Assembly (NCBI RefSeq): GCF_005886805.2
Contig: NZ_CP045429.1
Coordinates: forward strand, 3,628,501-3,692,500
Length of the DNA: 64,000 bases
Direction of reading: 5' to 3'
From: Pseudoalteromonas rubra
GTDB lineage: Bacteria > Pseudomonadota > Gammaproteobacteria > Enterobacterales > Alteromonadaceae
Part shown: piece by piece, positions 9,210-17,567 of the stretch
How positions within the stretch are numbered: the first letter of the stretch is position 1
Layout: every line of letters begins with the position of its first letter
The notes under the pieces: model-generated
Databases searched by the model: none
Told to the model about the DNA's origin: nothing
Seen by the model: only the letters and a program-made list of their open reading frames with translations
Made by a program: the position numbers and the translations under genes

Positions 9210-10499
9210 CTACTTAGCTTGTGTCATATAGTCCAGAGTAAACTGGGTGAGTGCCTGTGTGCCCAATTTAAACGCAGATTCATCTGCCATAAAATAAGGG
9301 GAATGATTGCTGGCCGCATTTCGGGGGTCAATGCCTTTTGCCGTTCCGCCCAGAAAAACGAACAACCCGGGTACTTCCATGGCGTAAAATGAGAAGTCTT
9401 CGGCCCCCGTCACTTTAGGCATTTCAATCATACCCTGTTTACCAAACACCTTCTCTAACGTTGGTAACATTTGCTCAGTCAGAGCCGGATCGTTCACGGT
9501 TACCGGATAACCCTCGATGATATTCACTTCTGCGGTGTTGCCAGAAGCCTGTGCAATGTGCTCCGCTGTGTGGGTAATTTTATCGAAGATCTGTGCCCGG
9601 TTGTCCATGTCAAAGTTACGAATGGTCCCCACCATATTCACCTCTTCGGGAATAATGTTATTACGCACCCCACCGGCAATTTTGCCAAATGACACAATAG
9701 CTGGCTCTTTGGTGATATTGATCTGACGGCTGACGATATGATTCACCCCGGAGACAATTTGCGCAGCGGCGGCAATGGGATCGGCACCTGCCCAGGGGGT
9801 GGAACCATGGGTTTGCTCTCCTTTCACACTGATCTCAAAACGATCGGCACTGGCCATAGTCGGGCCACTGCGATACCCCAGCTGACCGACATTGAGCTTA
9901 GAGGTAATGTGTAAACCAAATGCCACTTCCGGCTGATACTTTTTAAAAATCCCCTCTTTGAGCATCAACTCAGCCCCGCCTTCTTCCCCTTCTGGTGCGC
10001 CTTCTTCAGCAGGCTGAAAAACAAACATCACGTTACCGGCCAACTCACCACGCATCCCTGCCAGCACCTCAGCGGCGCCCATTAACATGGCGACATGGGT
10101 GTCATGCCCGCAGGCATGCATAATGCCAACATCCACCCCACGGTAATTGGTCGTCTTAGTCGATTTAAACGCCAGGTCGTTCTTCTCAGTCACCGGCAGT
10201 GCATCCATATCGGCACGCAACATGACTGTGGGCCCTGGCTTCGCGCCTTTCAATATGCCTACCACACCGGTATAAGCAATCCCGGGTTCCACTTCCATAC
10301 CCAGTGATTTAAGATGCTTAGCCACCTTAGCTGCGGTTCGCACCTCCCGGTTACCCAGCTCCGGGTTCTGGTGAATATCCCGACGCCACTCAATCACTTT
10401 AGGTTCAACCTGTTTTAGCAAACTGGCATGATCCGATGCCAGGGCAGGCATGCTCAATGCGCCCAGAATCGACGCCAGACTCAGAATAGATTTGTTCAT
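9210..10499 (-). CDS. Periplasmic M20 family metallo-amidohydrolase
   Basis: 429 aa with a signal peptide (about residues 1-21, ending PALA). The body is an M20D-type amidohydrolase of the hippurate/indole-acetyl-amino-acid hydrolase group. MHACGHDTHVAMLMGAA gives metal ligands, FQPAEEGAPEGEEGGA holds the catalytic glutamates, and a late GAEDFSFY and NHSPYF complete the metal site. The dimerisation domain is inserted in the middle (about 215-335). It should hydrolyse N-acylated amino acids in the periplasm. Ribosome site AAGGAAGGGA is just before the ATG. Strand and spacing suggest its own transcription unit. It could in principle degrade N-acyl compounds, but no link to the nearby lipopeptide cluster is shown. 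Confidence 0.88.
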   Translation of the reverse strand: MNKSILSLASILGALSMPALASDHASLLKQVEPKVIEWRRDIHQNPELGNREVRTAAKVAKHLKSLGMEVEPGIAYTGVVGILKGAKPGPTVMLRADMDALPVTEKNDLAFKSTKTTNYRGVDVGIMHACGHDTHVAMLMGAAEVLAGMRGELAGNVMFVFQPAEEGAPEGEEGGAELMLKEGIFKKYQPEVAFGLHITSKLNVGQLGYRSGPTMASADRFEISVKGEQTHGSTPWAGADPIAAAAQIVSGVNHIVSRQINITKEPAIVSFGKIAGGVRNNIIPEEVNMVGTIRNFDMDNRAQIFDKITHTAEHIAQASGNTAEVNIIEGYPVTVNDPALTEQMLPTLEKVFGKQGMIEMPKVTGAEDFSFYAMEVPGLFVFLGGTAKGIDPRNAASNHSPYFMADESAFKLGTQALTQFTLDYMTQAK

Positions 10500-10849
10500 T
10501 TCCCTTCCTTTTATATTTGTTATTAGTCGCCATCCAAAATAACAGACAAAATCATTAGGAGAAGAGATTTGCGACAGAGCCTGGGTGAGTGCGATGAGCT
10601 AGTCTGAACAAGCGGGATGATAGTAATCGCACTTGGCTCAATCGAGGCTTATTCCGCGCCATACAGCCACAACTTGTGGCTGTGACAGATACCGCCAAGG
10701 CAATTCTGACTAAACCTTGAATTTGAGTTTGAATTTTAATTGCCAAAAACTTTGACAATAAGTTCATTGTTACCAATTCAGGTGCCTATGACACAGCGTT
10801 GCCATGGAGCTGAAGGGTCTAAGAGCCAAGATTTAAACGAATATCTTCA
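10500..10849. other. Intergenic stretch with a 10-bp inverted repeat
   Basis: No gene is supported here. The first 60 bases should hold the promoter of the minus-strand M20 gene. At 10663-10683 is a near-perfect palindrome (arms ACAGCCACAA and TTGTGGCTGT around one C), with no run of T on either side. The rest looks like decayed DNA beside the insertion-sequence relic. Confidence 0.5.
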
Positions 10850-11709
10850 GATTCAATCTGGCGGGTATCCCACGCTTATACTTTGCCGGGTTATGGGAGT
10901 CAGATCCGGTGCTTACTACGATTGGTGTAAGCGGCTAGCACAAGTAATAGATGCAGAAATGCTTCGCCTTTTTCGCCGTATAAAGGCGCTATTTAAAGAG
11001 AGCAGGCAAAGCCTGAGATCCCGTCAAATGATGAAACAGCTTCTTAAGGAAGGCTCCAAAATTGGGCGTTTTAAAGTACCCCGTTTGACGAAAAAGTTAG
11101 GGCTTGTCGTAAGGCAAAGGCAAGCCTACAAAGTGACGACTCATAGCAAACATAACACTCAAATTGTAGATAATGTTTCGGCAGGCAGCTTAATTTATCA
11201 GCACCGAATGGTGCGTGGGCGAATAACTTGACTTATTTGCGCACGGCTCAGGGTTGAATATACTTGGCTCTTGTTATGGATTTACATTTTCGTCGCATTA
11301 TTGGTTGGGCTTTAAGCAAGCGAATGACCGTTTAGTTGGTAGAACAAACTTTACATATGCCAATCAATCTGAGGAAACCACCAAAAGGAGATATATTTCA
11401 TAGTAATAGAGGTTCACAGTACACAAGTATATGTTATCAGACGTTACTAACGAAGCTCGGGTTTATTGCTTCAATGAGCGGCAAAGAAGCGTGCCTCAAT
11501 AATGCAGTTGTCGAGCGTTTTTTTGGAAGTTTAAAAATGAATGATTGCTAAATGTTGGGCATTCAAAATGTTATTCTATGCGCTCTGATGTAGAGAAATA
11601 CATCAGATATTACAACAAGATCAGACTGCACTGTCTCGCTGGATGATATGAGTCCAATCGAGTATGTAAATTATAAATAGAAAGCATCCGGTTGGATTTG
11701 ACCAGTACA
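10850..11709 (+). pseudogene. Decayed IS3-family transposase (OrfB) and IS right end
   Basis: The reading frame can be followed in pieces: the start of an IS3-type OrfB (LCRVMGVRSGAYYDW), a helix-turn-helix-like part (near 10990-11130), then the integrase core. A frameshift lies near 11220. In-frame stops occur near 11255 (a TGA where family members have Trp) and near 11335. The second catalytic Asp of the DDE triad is changed (HSNRGSQYTS instead of HSDRG), while the Glu segment (NAVVERFFGSLK) remains. The right end matches the end of the IS copy at 59967-60278 and probably finishes at 11709 (TTTGACCAGTACA). No OrfA or left end is recognisable. The element is dead. Confidence 0.85.
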
Positions 11710-11722
11710 AAACCACAAATAT

Positions 11723-11754
11723 AAAAAATCCGACCTGTTTTAGCCGGATTTTTT
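11723..11754. terminator. Bidirectional Rho-independent terminator
   Basis: A perfect 10-bp stem (AAAAAATCCG / CGGATTTTTT) with a 12-base loop gives A-runs and T-runs on both sides, so it can work in both directions. For the minus strand it lies about 240 bases past the permease stop codon and is a plausible end of the biosynthetic-cluster transcript. Confidence 0.75.
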
Positions 11755-11993
11755 AGCTTAATAAGAGGTGAATTCAGAAGCGGCCCTAGGCCTAGCACAC
11801 GCACCCGATAAGCAATCTGTTATTAATAGCACAATACAAATTGACGCAGTTTATGATCTCAGGGCAGACTACCATCCTCGCTGCCGCCTGAGGTGATAAC
11901 ACAACGTCCGAATTGACAGCCCACTACAATTCAACATTACGAATCCCTCATAAAGTGGCCCCCAACAAGGGATATACCTACCGAGTTAGGGCT
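11755..11993. other. Intergenic stretch past the end of the cluster
   Basis: Between the permease stop codon and the bidirectional terminator. No open frame, tRNA or repeat that I can support. Confidence 0.5.
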
Positions 11994-14420
11994 CTATTCA
12001 TACCTCAACGATACTACTGGCTGACTTTTAAGCATTTTCTTAATAGGTATCAAAGTTGCGACAACCACAATAGCCGATATTAGGAACATTACAAAAATGA
12101 TCATACTAACCAAAACAACCTGCCCGGTCCCTAGCAAAGCACCAAGCATAGACGCGATCGTTCCCCCCAAAATAGCGCCAGGGATCAGGCCGAACGACAT
12201 TTGAGAAATACTTGATTTGAGGAAACCCATAATAATTTTCTCATCCGGTATTCCTAACGCCCTCCTAACTCCAATCTCTTGGGTTTTTCGTATTATTGAA
12301 TTAGACATTACACCATATATTCCACTCAAGGCCAGTAAGAGAGCAATCAGAGCCAGCAATAGAAATATTTTACTAACAAAACCCACACTCGCGGTATTCT
12401 GATCTATCCGTTCTCGATATGATTTCATTGAGAAAGCAGCTACATTTGGATCAATTTGATTGAGTACCTTTCTCAAGCTTTGGACCAGTGTTTGAGGGTG
12501 AGAATTCAACTCCATTGCGACAAACAAGCCTTCTCTGGATTGTTGGCTAAATGGTCTAAAAACAGTTGGAGAATTTGCCACTTCAGAGAATGGCTCACCT
12601 TGAATGGTATTTTTTACGACTCCAGAAATTGTAATCCAGTTAACCCCATCACCATCATTCTGAACAACCCTTAGCCTTTTACCAATAGCACTTTCACCAT
12701 TGAAGTACCTCTTAGAGAATGATTCCGTTACTATTGCCGTACTTTTATTATAACCAATGTCACTACTATCAAAATAGCGCCCCTCCACAAGCTTTACGCC
12801 AATTTTATCTAATGAGCCAACAGTAACAGAAGTATAATTAATCCGAGGATAACTGTCTGATGTATCATAAATTTGGCCTTCTATAGCCATAGTGGGTCTC
12901 CAGGAATAGATCCCCGGAATTTCCGACATCACGGCAACTTTACCCATGCCGTTTTGGTTTTCTAACCGCTCTTGTAATTGGTGGACAAAAGCCGTTTTTT
13001 TCTCACCACTGTTATAAGATTCATCTGGTAATCGAATCCTCGCTGTATAAAACTCATCCACATCTGCACCATAATCTGCATTAGTAGCAAACCATGTACC
13101 AATGACCATTACACCCGCGGCAATTAATAATGTACTAGAGAGAAAAATCTGGCTAATAGTGATTATTTTCGCAAGTCGACTAGATTTACGACTTAATGCG
13201 CCTCGGGTACCATCTCTCAAAACACTATTAAAATCTCCACCAGTGGATTTAAGAGCGGGCAATAAACCAGTAACGACAACTGTGAATAGTACGAACATGA
13301 AGAAAACAACTAAGGTGTACGCATCAATCCCCATCTTCCACCAGAAAAGTGGCTTATCATCACTAAATGTTGCTGTAACGGCCTCAGTTTGACGCAAACC
13401 AATTGCGACAGCCAGCAAACCGAGCCCTCCCCCAACAGAACAAATGATAATACTGTCCCACATCATTTGCATAACTAGCCGAGCTTTAGGTGCCCCCAGG
13501 GCTACACGAATCGCAGTTTCCTTTGTCCTTTCAAGCGCACGGACAAACAGCAAATTACTCACATTTATTGCTGCTAATATAAGTAAGCCTGTTCCAGCGA
13601 TATAAAGTGCGATTAGAAAGCTGTTAGCATCTTGGCCAAGTGCAGCCAGTGGCAAAGAGGTAAAATAAGCGCCCACACCCGCGTTAGTATAAGGGTACAG
13701 CTCCGCATTTCGCTTCATAATAAGAGACAGCGCAGCCTGAGACTTTTCTTTATCTGAATTGGGCAAAATCCGCGCTAGCATATAACCTGTGCTGCTGCCC
13801 CTTGGACTTGAAAAATCAGGCTTTAGTGGTAACCAAATTTCAGCTGTGCTTGGAAAGTAGTACCCTTTAGGCATTACACCAACAATTCGGGTTGATTGGT
13901 TATTAACTGTAAACATCTGATCAATGACATTTTCATTGCCACCAAAATATGACATCCACATATCATAGCCAATCACAGCAACAGGTTCCGATCCTAATTT
14001 ATCGTCCGACTCCAAAAACCCCCTACCTAAAAGGGGCTCTACCCTTGTAAATTTGAACATATTAGATTCGGTTTTAATGACATTGAACTGCCTAGCGCCA
14101 TCTCTTCCAGTAACATTTCCAATAGTTTGCTGATAGATAACAAACTCTTTGAAACCCTGAAGATTTTCTCTAATATCACGGCTATCTTGAATATCAAGGT
14201 CACCACCTTGATTCCATACTCCGTTTAGCGCACGGTCAAAAACAACAATCTCATGTCCATTTTCAAATGCAAGTGGCTTAGAAGCCATGGTATGTAAAAA
14301 TGAAAATATATAAACACTGATCGCTAACCCAGAAGCCATTACCATAATTGTTAATAGAGTAAATTTCGGCTTTTTAAACAACATCCTAATAGCGTATTTA
14401 AACTCTTTCCAAGACGGCAT
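11994..14420 (-). CDS. FtsX/MacB-type ABC transporter permease
   Basis: 808 aa from the ATG at 14420, chosen because GAGGAGAG sits 6 bases upstream; a TTG two codons earlier lacks this spacing. It has two MacB_PCD-FtsX halves: a membrane segment near residues 20-40, a periplasmic domain to about 270, three membrane segments near 275-395, then a second segment/periplasmic domain/three-segment set finishing at the C-terminus. This duplicated eight-helix form is usual for permeases that work with a MacB-like ATPase and a HlyD-type adaptor, which are the next two genes upstream. Family knowledge: such pumps move peptides, lipopeptides or lipoproteins out of the periplasm or inner membrane. It probably exports, or gives self-protection from, the cluster product. 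Confidence 0.85.
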   Translation of the reverse strand: MPSWKEFKYAIRMLFKKPKFTLLTIMVMASGLAISVYIFSFLHTMASKPLAFENGHEIVVFDRALNGVWNQGGDLDIQDSRDIRENLQGFKEFVIYQQTIGNVTGRDGARQFNVIKTESNMFKFTRVEPLLGRGFLESDDKLGSEPVAVIGYDMWMSYFGGNENVIDQMFTVNNQSTRIVGVMPKGYYFPSTAEIWLPLKPDFSSPRGSSTGYMLARILPNSDKEKSQAALSLIMKRNAELYPYTNAGVGAYFTSLPLAALGQDANSFLIALYIAGTGLLILAAINVSNLLFVRALERTKETAIRVALGAPKARLVMQMMWDSIIICSVGGGLGLLAVAIGLRQTEAVTATFSDDKPLFWWKMGIDAYTLVVFFMFVLFTVVVTGLLPALKSTGGDFNSVLRDGTRGALSRKSSRLAKIITISQIFLSSTLLIAAGVMVIGTWFATNADYGADVDEFYTARIRLPDESYNSGEKKTAFVHQLQERLENQNGMGKVAVMSEIPGIYSWRPTMAIEGQIYDTSDSYPRINYTSVTVGSLDKIGVKLVEGRYFDSSDIGYNKSTAIVTESFSKRYFNGESAIGKRLRVVQNDGDGVNWITISGVVKNTIQGEPFSEVANSPTVFRPFSQQSREGLFVAMELNSHPQTLVQSLRKVLNQIDPNVAAFSMKSYRERIDQNTASVGFVSKIFLLLALIALLLALSGIYGVMSNSIIRKTQEIGVRRALGIPDEKIIMGFLKSSISQMSFGLIPGAILGGTIASMLGALLGTGQVVLVSMIIFVMFLISAIVVVATLIPIKKMLKSQPVVSLRYE

Positions 14421-14422
14421 AA

Positions 14423-15166
14423 TCAACTCTCCTCTATCAATTGAGCCCGCTTGCCAAGTGATTTTTCTGGTGTTTTGACAACCTCATCACTGACTAATTT
14501 ACCGTCTAAGATATTAATTACTCTCTTTGTCATAGCTGCTGACTTTGGATCGTGCGTTACCATACAGATAGTGGCACCGGCTTTATTCAGCTCGAGTAGC
14601 AAATCCATAATCGCAGATGCATTTTTAGAATCCAGGTTACCTGTTGGTTCGTCCGCTAATATAATAGTAGGAGAGCCTGCGATTGCCCTCGCTATCGCTA
14701 CCCTTTGTTGCTGACCGCCAGACAATTGGGAAGGGAAATGCTTCGCGCGATGCTCCATACCCACTTTTTTAAGAGCTTCACTCACTAACGCTGCACGTTC
14801 AGTTTTGTTTATATCGTGGCGATAATCGAGAGGTAATTCAACATTGTCTTCTACACTCAAATCACTAATCAAATTAAACGACTGAAAAATAAATCCTATT
14901 TCTTTATTCCGGATCGCAGAACGCTCAGAATTTGAGAGTGATTTTGTATCATAGCCTGCTATTTTATATTCACCTCCACTGAAAGTGTCCAGCAACCCCA
15001 TTAAAGAGAGCAAGGTAGATTTTCCTCCCCCTGAAGGGCCTGTTATAGACACGAAGTCACCCTTATTTATTGAGAGAGAAATATCACTCAAAGCATGTGT
15101 TTCAACTTCATCAGTCAAAAAGATTTTTTGTATTTTTTTTAATTCTATAATTGACGTGTCTGTCAT
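14423..15166 (-). CDS. ABC transporter ATP-binding protein (LolD/MacB-like)
   Basis: 247 aa, one complete ABC ATPase: Walker A GPSGGGKS, Q-loop in IFQSFNLISDLS, signature LSGGQQQR, Walker B IILADEPTGNLDS and the H-loop VTHDPKSA. The DEPTGNLDS form is typical of the LolD/MacB/FtsE branch, matching the FtsX-type permease whose start lies 2 bases after this stop. An AAAGGA ribosome site precedes the ATG. It powers the adaptor-permease pump encoded with it. Confidence 0.9.
   Translation of the reverse strand: MTDTSIIELKKIQKIFLTDEVETHALSDISLSINKGDFVSITGPSGGGKSTLLSLMGLLDTFSGGEYKIAGYDTKSLSNSERSAIRNKEIGFIFQSFNLISDLSVEDNVELPLDYRHDINKTERAALVSEALKKVGMEHRAKHFPSQLSGGQQQRVAIARAIAGSPTIILADEPTGNLDSKNASAIMDLLLELNKAGATICMVTHDPKSAAMTKRVINILDGKLVSDEVVKTPEKSLGKRAQLIEES
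14427..14434 (-). promoter_or_regulatory. Ribosome binding site deciding the permease start
   Basis: GAGGAGAG read on the minus strand lies 6 bases before the ATG at 14420 and inside the last codons of the ATPase gene, coupling translation of the two. Confidence 0.75.
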
Positions 15167-15176
15167 ATTCCTTTCC

Positions 15177-16433
15177 TCAATTAATCAGTACCTTCTCATA
15201 CATTTCCCATTGTGATGGGTCTGAAACTACTATTCTATCGCCTATATTTAAGCCACTTATGATTTGTACTTCACCTACTGAACCTACACCAAATTTCACA
15301 CGGGTACGCTCGACAAACCGACCATCCGATGACTCTTTATATACATAGGCATCACTTTGGCTTTGAGTGTAAATTGGTTTTTTTACATATAGTGCTTGAT
15401 CTATATTTGATACAGTAATAATTCCATCAACTGTTAAATCTGGTATTGCGTCTGGTGATAAAGGTAAGTCTAGCTCCACGTCAATTTGCACTTTTCCATT
15501 TATTACTGAAGGTGCGACCCTAGCAACTTCCCCTGTCATTTTGTAATTTCTTGTGTCAATAGTAACCAGCTGACCAATTGTGACGGATCGGACCTGAAGC
15601 TCTGGAATTTGAAGCTCAGCTATTAGTTCTTCTTTTTGAGCAAGTTTCGCTATATTGTCACCAATACGGACTCTTTGACCACTTTCAATTGCCACATTTT
15701 GAACAACACTGTCCATCGTCGCTATGACGGACAAATTATCAACTTGATCTTGGGCACGCTCAGCTATCTTTTTCATTTTTTTCAACCGAGCCTTGAGAGC
15801 TTGAAGTTGTGCTTGGTTATTTTCCAGCATCTTCTCATATCGTTTTTGCTGAATTTTCCACCGCTTCTCAGATTGTAATGTTTCTAAACGATTTTTTAAA
15901 AAATCAACCTCAGCTACAACTCCTAAATTCTTCTCTCGCAATTGAATCTGACTATTATATTGAACCTTGCTTTTTTCAAAATCGAGTTTTGCATTGAGAA
16001 CCACTGCCTCTAAGTCTAATAAAGCCGACTCCCCTGCAATTTCACTCGCTATTGCGTCAGCTTCAATGGCCTCTAGTTCCCACTGTGTCTCTTTCAACTT
16101 CTGCACAAGTTCTGGATTATCTAGTTTGGCAATCAAGTCACCTTTTTTAACTATATTGCCAGGCTTAACATATAAAGTTTCTACGCGCCCATCTACATTT
16201 GAAGCTAGCCAATTAATTTCTTTCGGTTTTAACACACCGCTTCCTCTGACGGAAACAGTAAACCTTCCATTTTTTACTTCACTAAAAACAACCCTGTCAG
16301 CATCTGCAACATAAATATCATCAGAAATGAGGTTACTAATAAAGTAGAAAACCAAAAACGCAATAAAAAACACTGGTATATACCAATATTTTTTAATCAC
16401 CCCCCGCTCTTTCTTTTGTCTAACTATATCCAT
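15177..16433 (-). CDS. HlyD/MacA-family periplasmic adaptor
   Basis: 418 aa from the ATG at 16433. A GTG start 12 codons earlier would lie inside a terminator-like hairpin, whereas the ATG has a GAAGAG site in front. One membrane anchor at about residues 20-40 is followed by a biotinyl-lipoyl half (about 70-105), a long coiled-coil hairpin (about 105-240) with many Lys/Glu/Gln, a second lipoyl half, and a beta-barrel to the end. This is the layout of RND/MacA-type membrane-fusion proteins. It stands 10 bases upstream of the ATPase gene, so the three genes form a MacAB-like pump. An outer-membrane TolC partner is not in the window and is presumably shared. Confidence 0.87.
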   Translation of the reverse strand: MDIVRQKKERGVIKKYWYIPVFFIAFLVFYFISNLISDDIYVADADRVVFSEVKNGRFTVSVRGSGVLKPKEINWLASNVDGRVETLYVKPGNIVKKGDLIAKLDNPELVQKLKETQWELEAIEADAIASEIAGESALLDLEAVVLNAKLDFEKSKVQYNSQIQLREKNLGVVAEVDFLKNRLETLQSEKRWKIQQKRYEKMLENNQAQLQALKARLKKMKKIAERAQDQVDNLSVIATMDSVVQNVAIESGQRVRIGDNIAKLAQKEELIAELQIPELQVRSVTIGQLVTIDTRNYKMTGEVARVAPSVINGKVQIDVELDLPLSPDAIPDLTVDGIITVSNIDQALYVKKPIYTQSQSDAYVYKESSDGRFVERTRVKFGVGSVGEVQIISGLNIGDRIVVSDPSQWEMYEKVLIN

Positions 16434-16460
16434 AAAAACTCTTCTAAATAAAAACTTAAC

Positions 16461-16488
16461 ACAAAACACCTCCCATTGCGGGAGGTGT
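16461..16488 (-). terminator. Hairpin terminator between hydroxylase and pump genes
   Basis: Read on the minus strand, a perfect 9-bp stem (ACACCTCCC / GGGAGGTGT) with a 5-base loop is followed by TTTTGTGTT. It sits 25 bases after the hydroxylase stop and before the adaptor start. It should end or reduce transcription from the biosynthetic genes, leaving the pump genes at a lower level or under their own promoter. Confidence 0.75.
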
Positions 16489-16513
16489 CTTTAAAGATAT
16501 AACTATCTATCAA

Positions 16514-17350
16514 TTAAAATATTTCATAATGATTAGAGTTCATTAATGAACGATTTGTGAAACGATAGTAAAGTTGAGACAAAGAAATCATTGTATTATT
16601 AATAATTCGTGGAGTTTTACTATCACTTCTTGCATACGGACTATGGCACCCTCCTCTAAACTTAGGCACAAAGAACGTATTCAAAGATACTGAATCAGCT
16701 GTTATGCCTGTCGCACAATGATAGGCTGCATTTGGTATCATAACCGCATCACCGGGGTTAAGTATGATGTCATAATAGTTTTCAGGTTTAATCCATGGAT
16801 TCCCTTTTTTATTCTCTTCAGCAGGAATATCATGGTTCAGTGGCAAATTAACATAGTGCTTAGACGATATCTCATCATTTACTTGGGTTTTAAATATTAT
16901 AATTCTTTTTTGACCATGTAACTGAACTAAGAAATTATCAAAGAAATCGATATGCAAGGTACCAGGAGACATACCAAGCCACATATAACTAAGCTGATGT
17001 CTATGCAACTTTGCCACATCGCCCTTAACGAGATTTTTATTTAAAACCCTTTTTGCGTTGAGATTTGCATATAGAGTCGACTTTTCAGCGAGATCTAAAT
17101 ACCTTTCATTTCCCACAACACCATCAGTTCGAGAAATAAACTCAGACATATCTATACGCCGGCTATTAAATACCCCGTTCTTTAACTTGATATCAGTATT
17201 AACAGGTACCTTACTATGGTGCTTGGCTAAATAATCCATGGACCAGTCAAACACCGATTCATCGAATAACTCTCTCCCAGGCACCGAACGAATTTCTCCC
17301 TGTCTGAACAACTCTGGCAGGTCGCTTAAAGATCCTACTTCTTGTAACAT
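16514..17350 (-). CDS. JmjC/cupin_8-like Fe(II)/2-oxoglutarate hydroxylase, probable tailoring enzyme
   Basis: 278 aa, one cupin-like domain. The iron-binding HxD (L-H-I-D-F-F-D-N-F near residue 142) is followed by LVQLHGQKRIIIFK, and about 75 residues later by GDAVMIPNAAYHCATGI, giving the second histidine. This spacing and the WLGMSPGTLHIDFFDN context match the asparaginyl hydroxylase/FIH-like group of Fe(II)/2-oxoglutarate enzymes. In lipopeptide clusters related enzymes hydroxylate an amino-acid side chain, free or bound to a carrier protein. It follows the last NRPS gene on the same strand after 217 bases and has a GGAG ribosome site. Which residue of the product it acts on is not known. 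Confidence 0.8.
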   Translation of the reverse strand: MLQEVGSLSDLPELFRQGEIRSVPGRELFDESVFDWSMDYLAKHHSKVPVNTDIKLKNGVFNSRRIDMSEFISRTDGVVGNERYLDLAEKSTLYANLNAKRVLNKNLVKGDVAKLHRHQLSYMWLGMSPGTLHIDFFDNFLVQLHGQKRIIIFKTQVNDEISSKHYVNLPLNHDIPAEENKKGNPWIKPENYYDIILNPGDAVMIPNAAYHCATGITADSVSLNTFFVPKFRGGCHSPYARSDSKTPRIINNTMISLSQLYYRFTNRSLMNSNHYEIF

Positions 17351-17567
17351 TTTTGCACTCCATCTATAACCTATTGAAGCAATTTATTTACCATACCTTT
17401 ATCACGCTTCAAAATCATCAAAAAAACAGCACTCGCCTAAAGATAATTAACGACTATCTAAAGGCAAGATCCACACTATTGCATTAATTTCAATTATATA
17501 ATTAACATAATCAATACTTATCTAAGTTCTCGTATGCACATTAAGAACATACTTGGCAGCTTATTTT

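Noticed and set aside
10561..10580. Sequence resembling an IS6-type terminal repeat (GGCTCTGTCGCAAATC on the minus strand)
   Set aside because: No matching second end or transposase fragment is visible, and the match is short.
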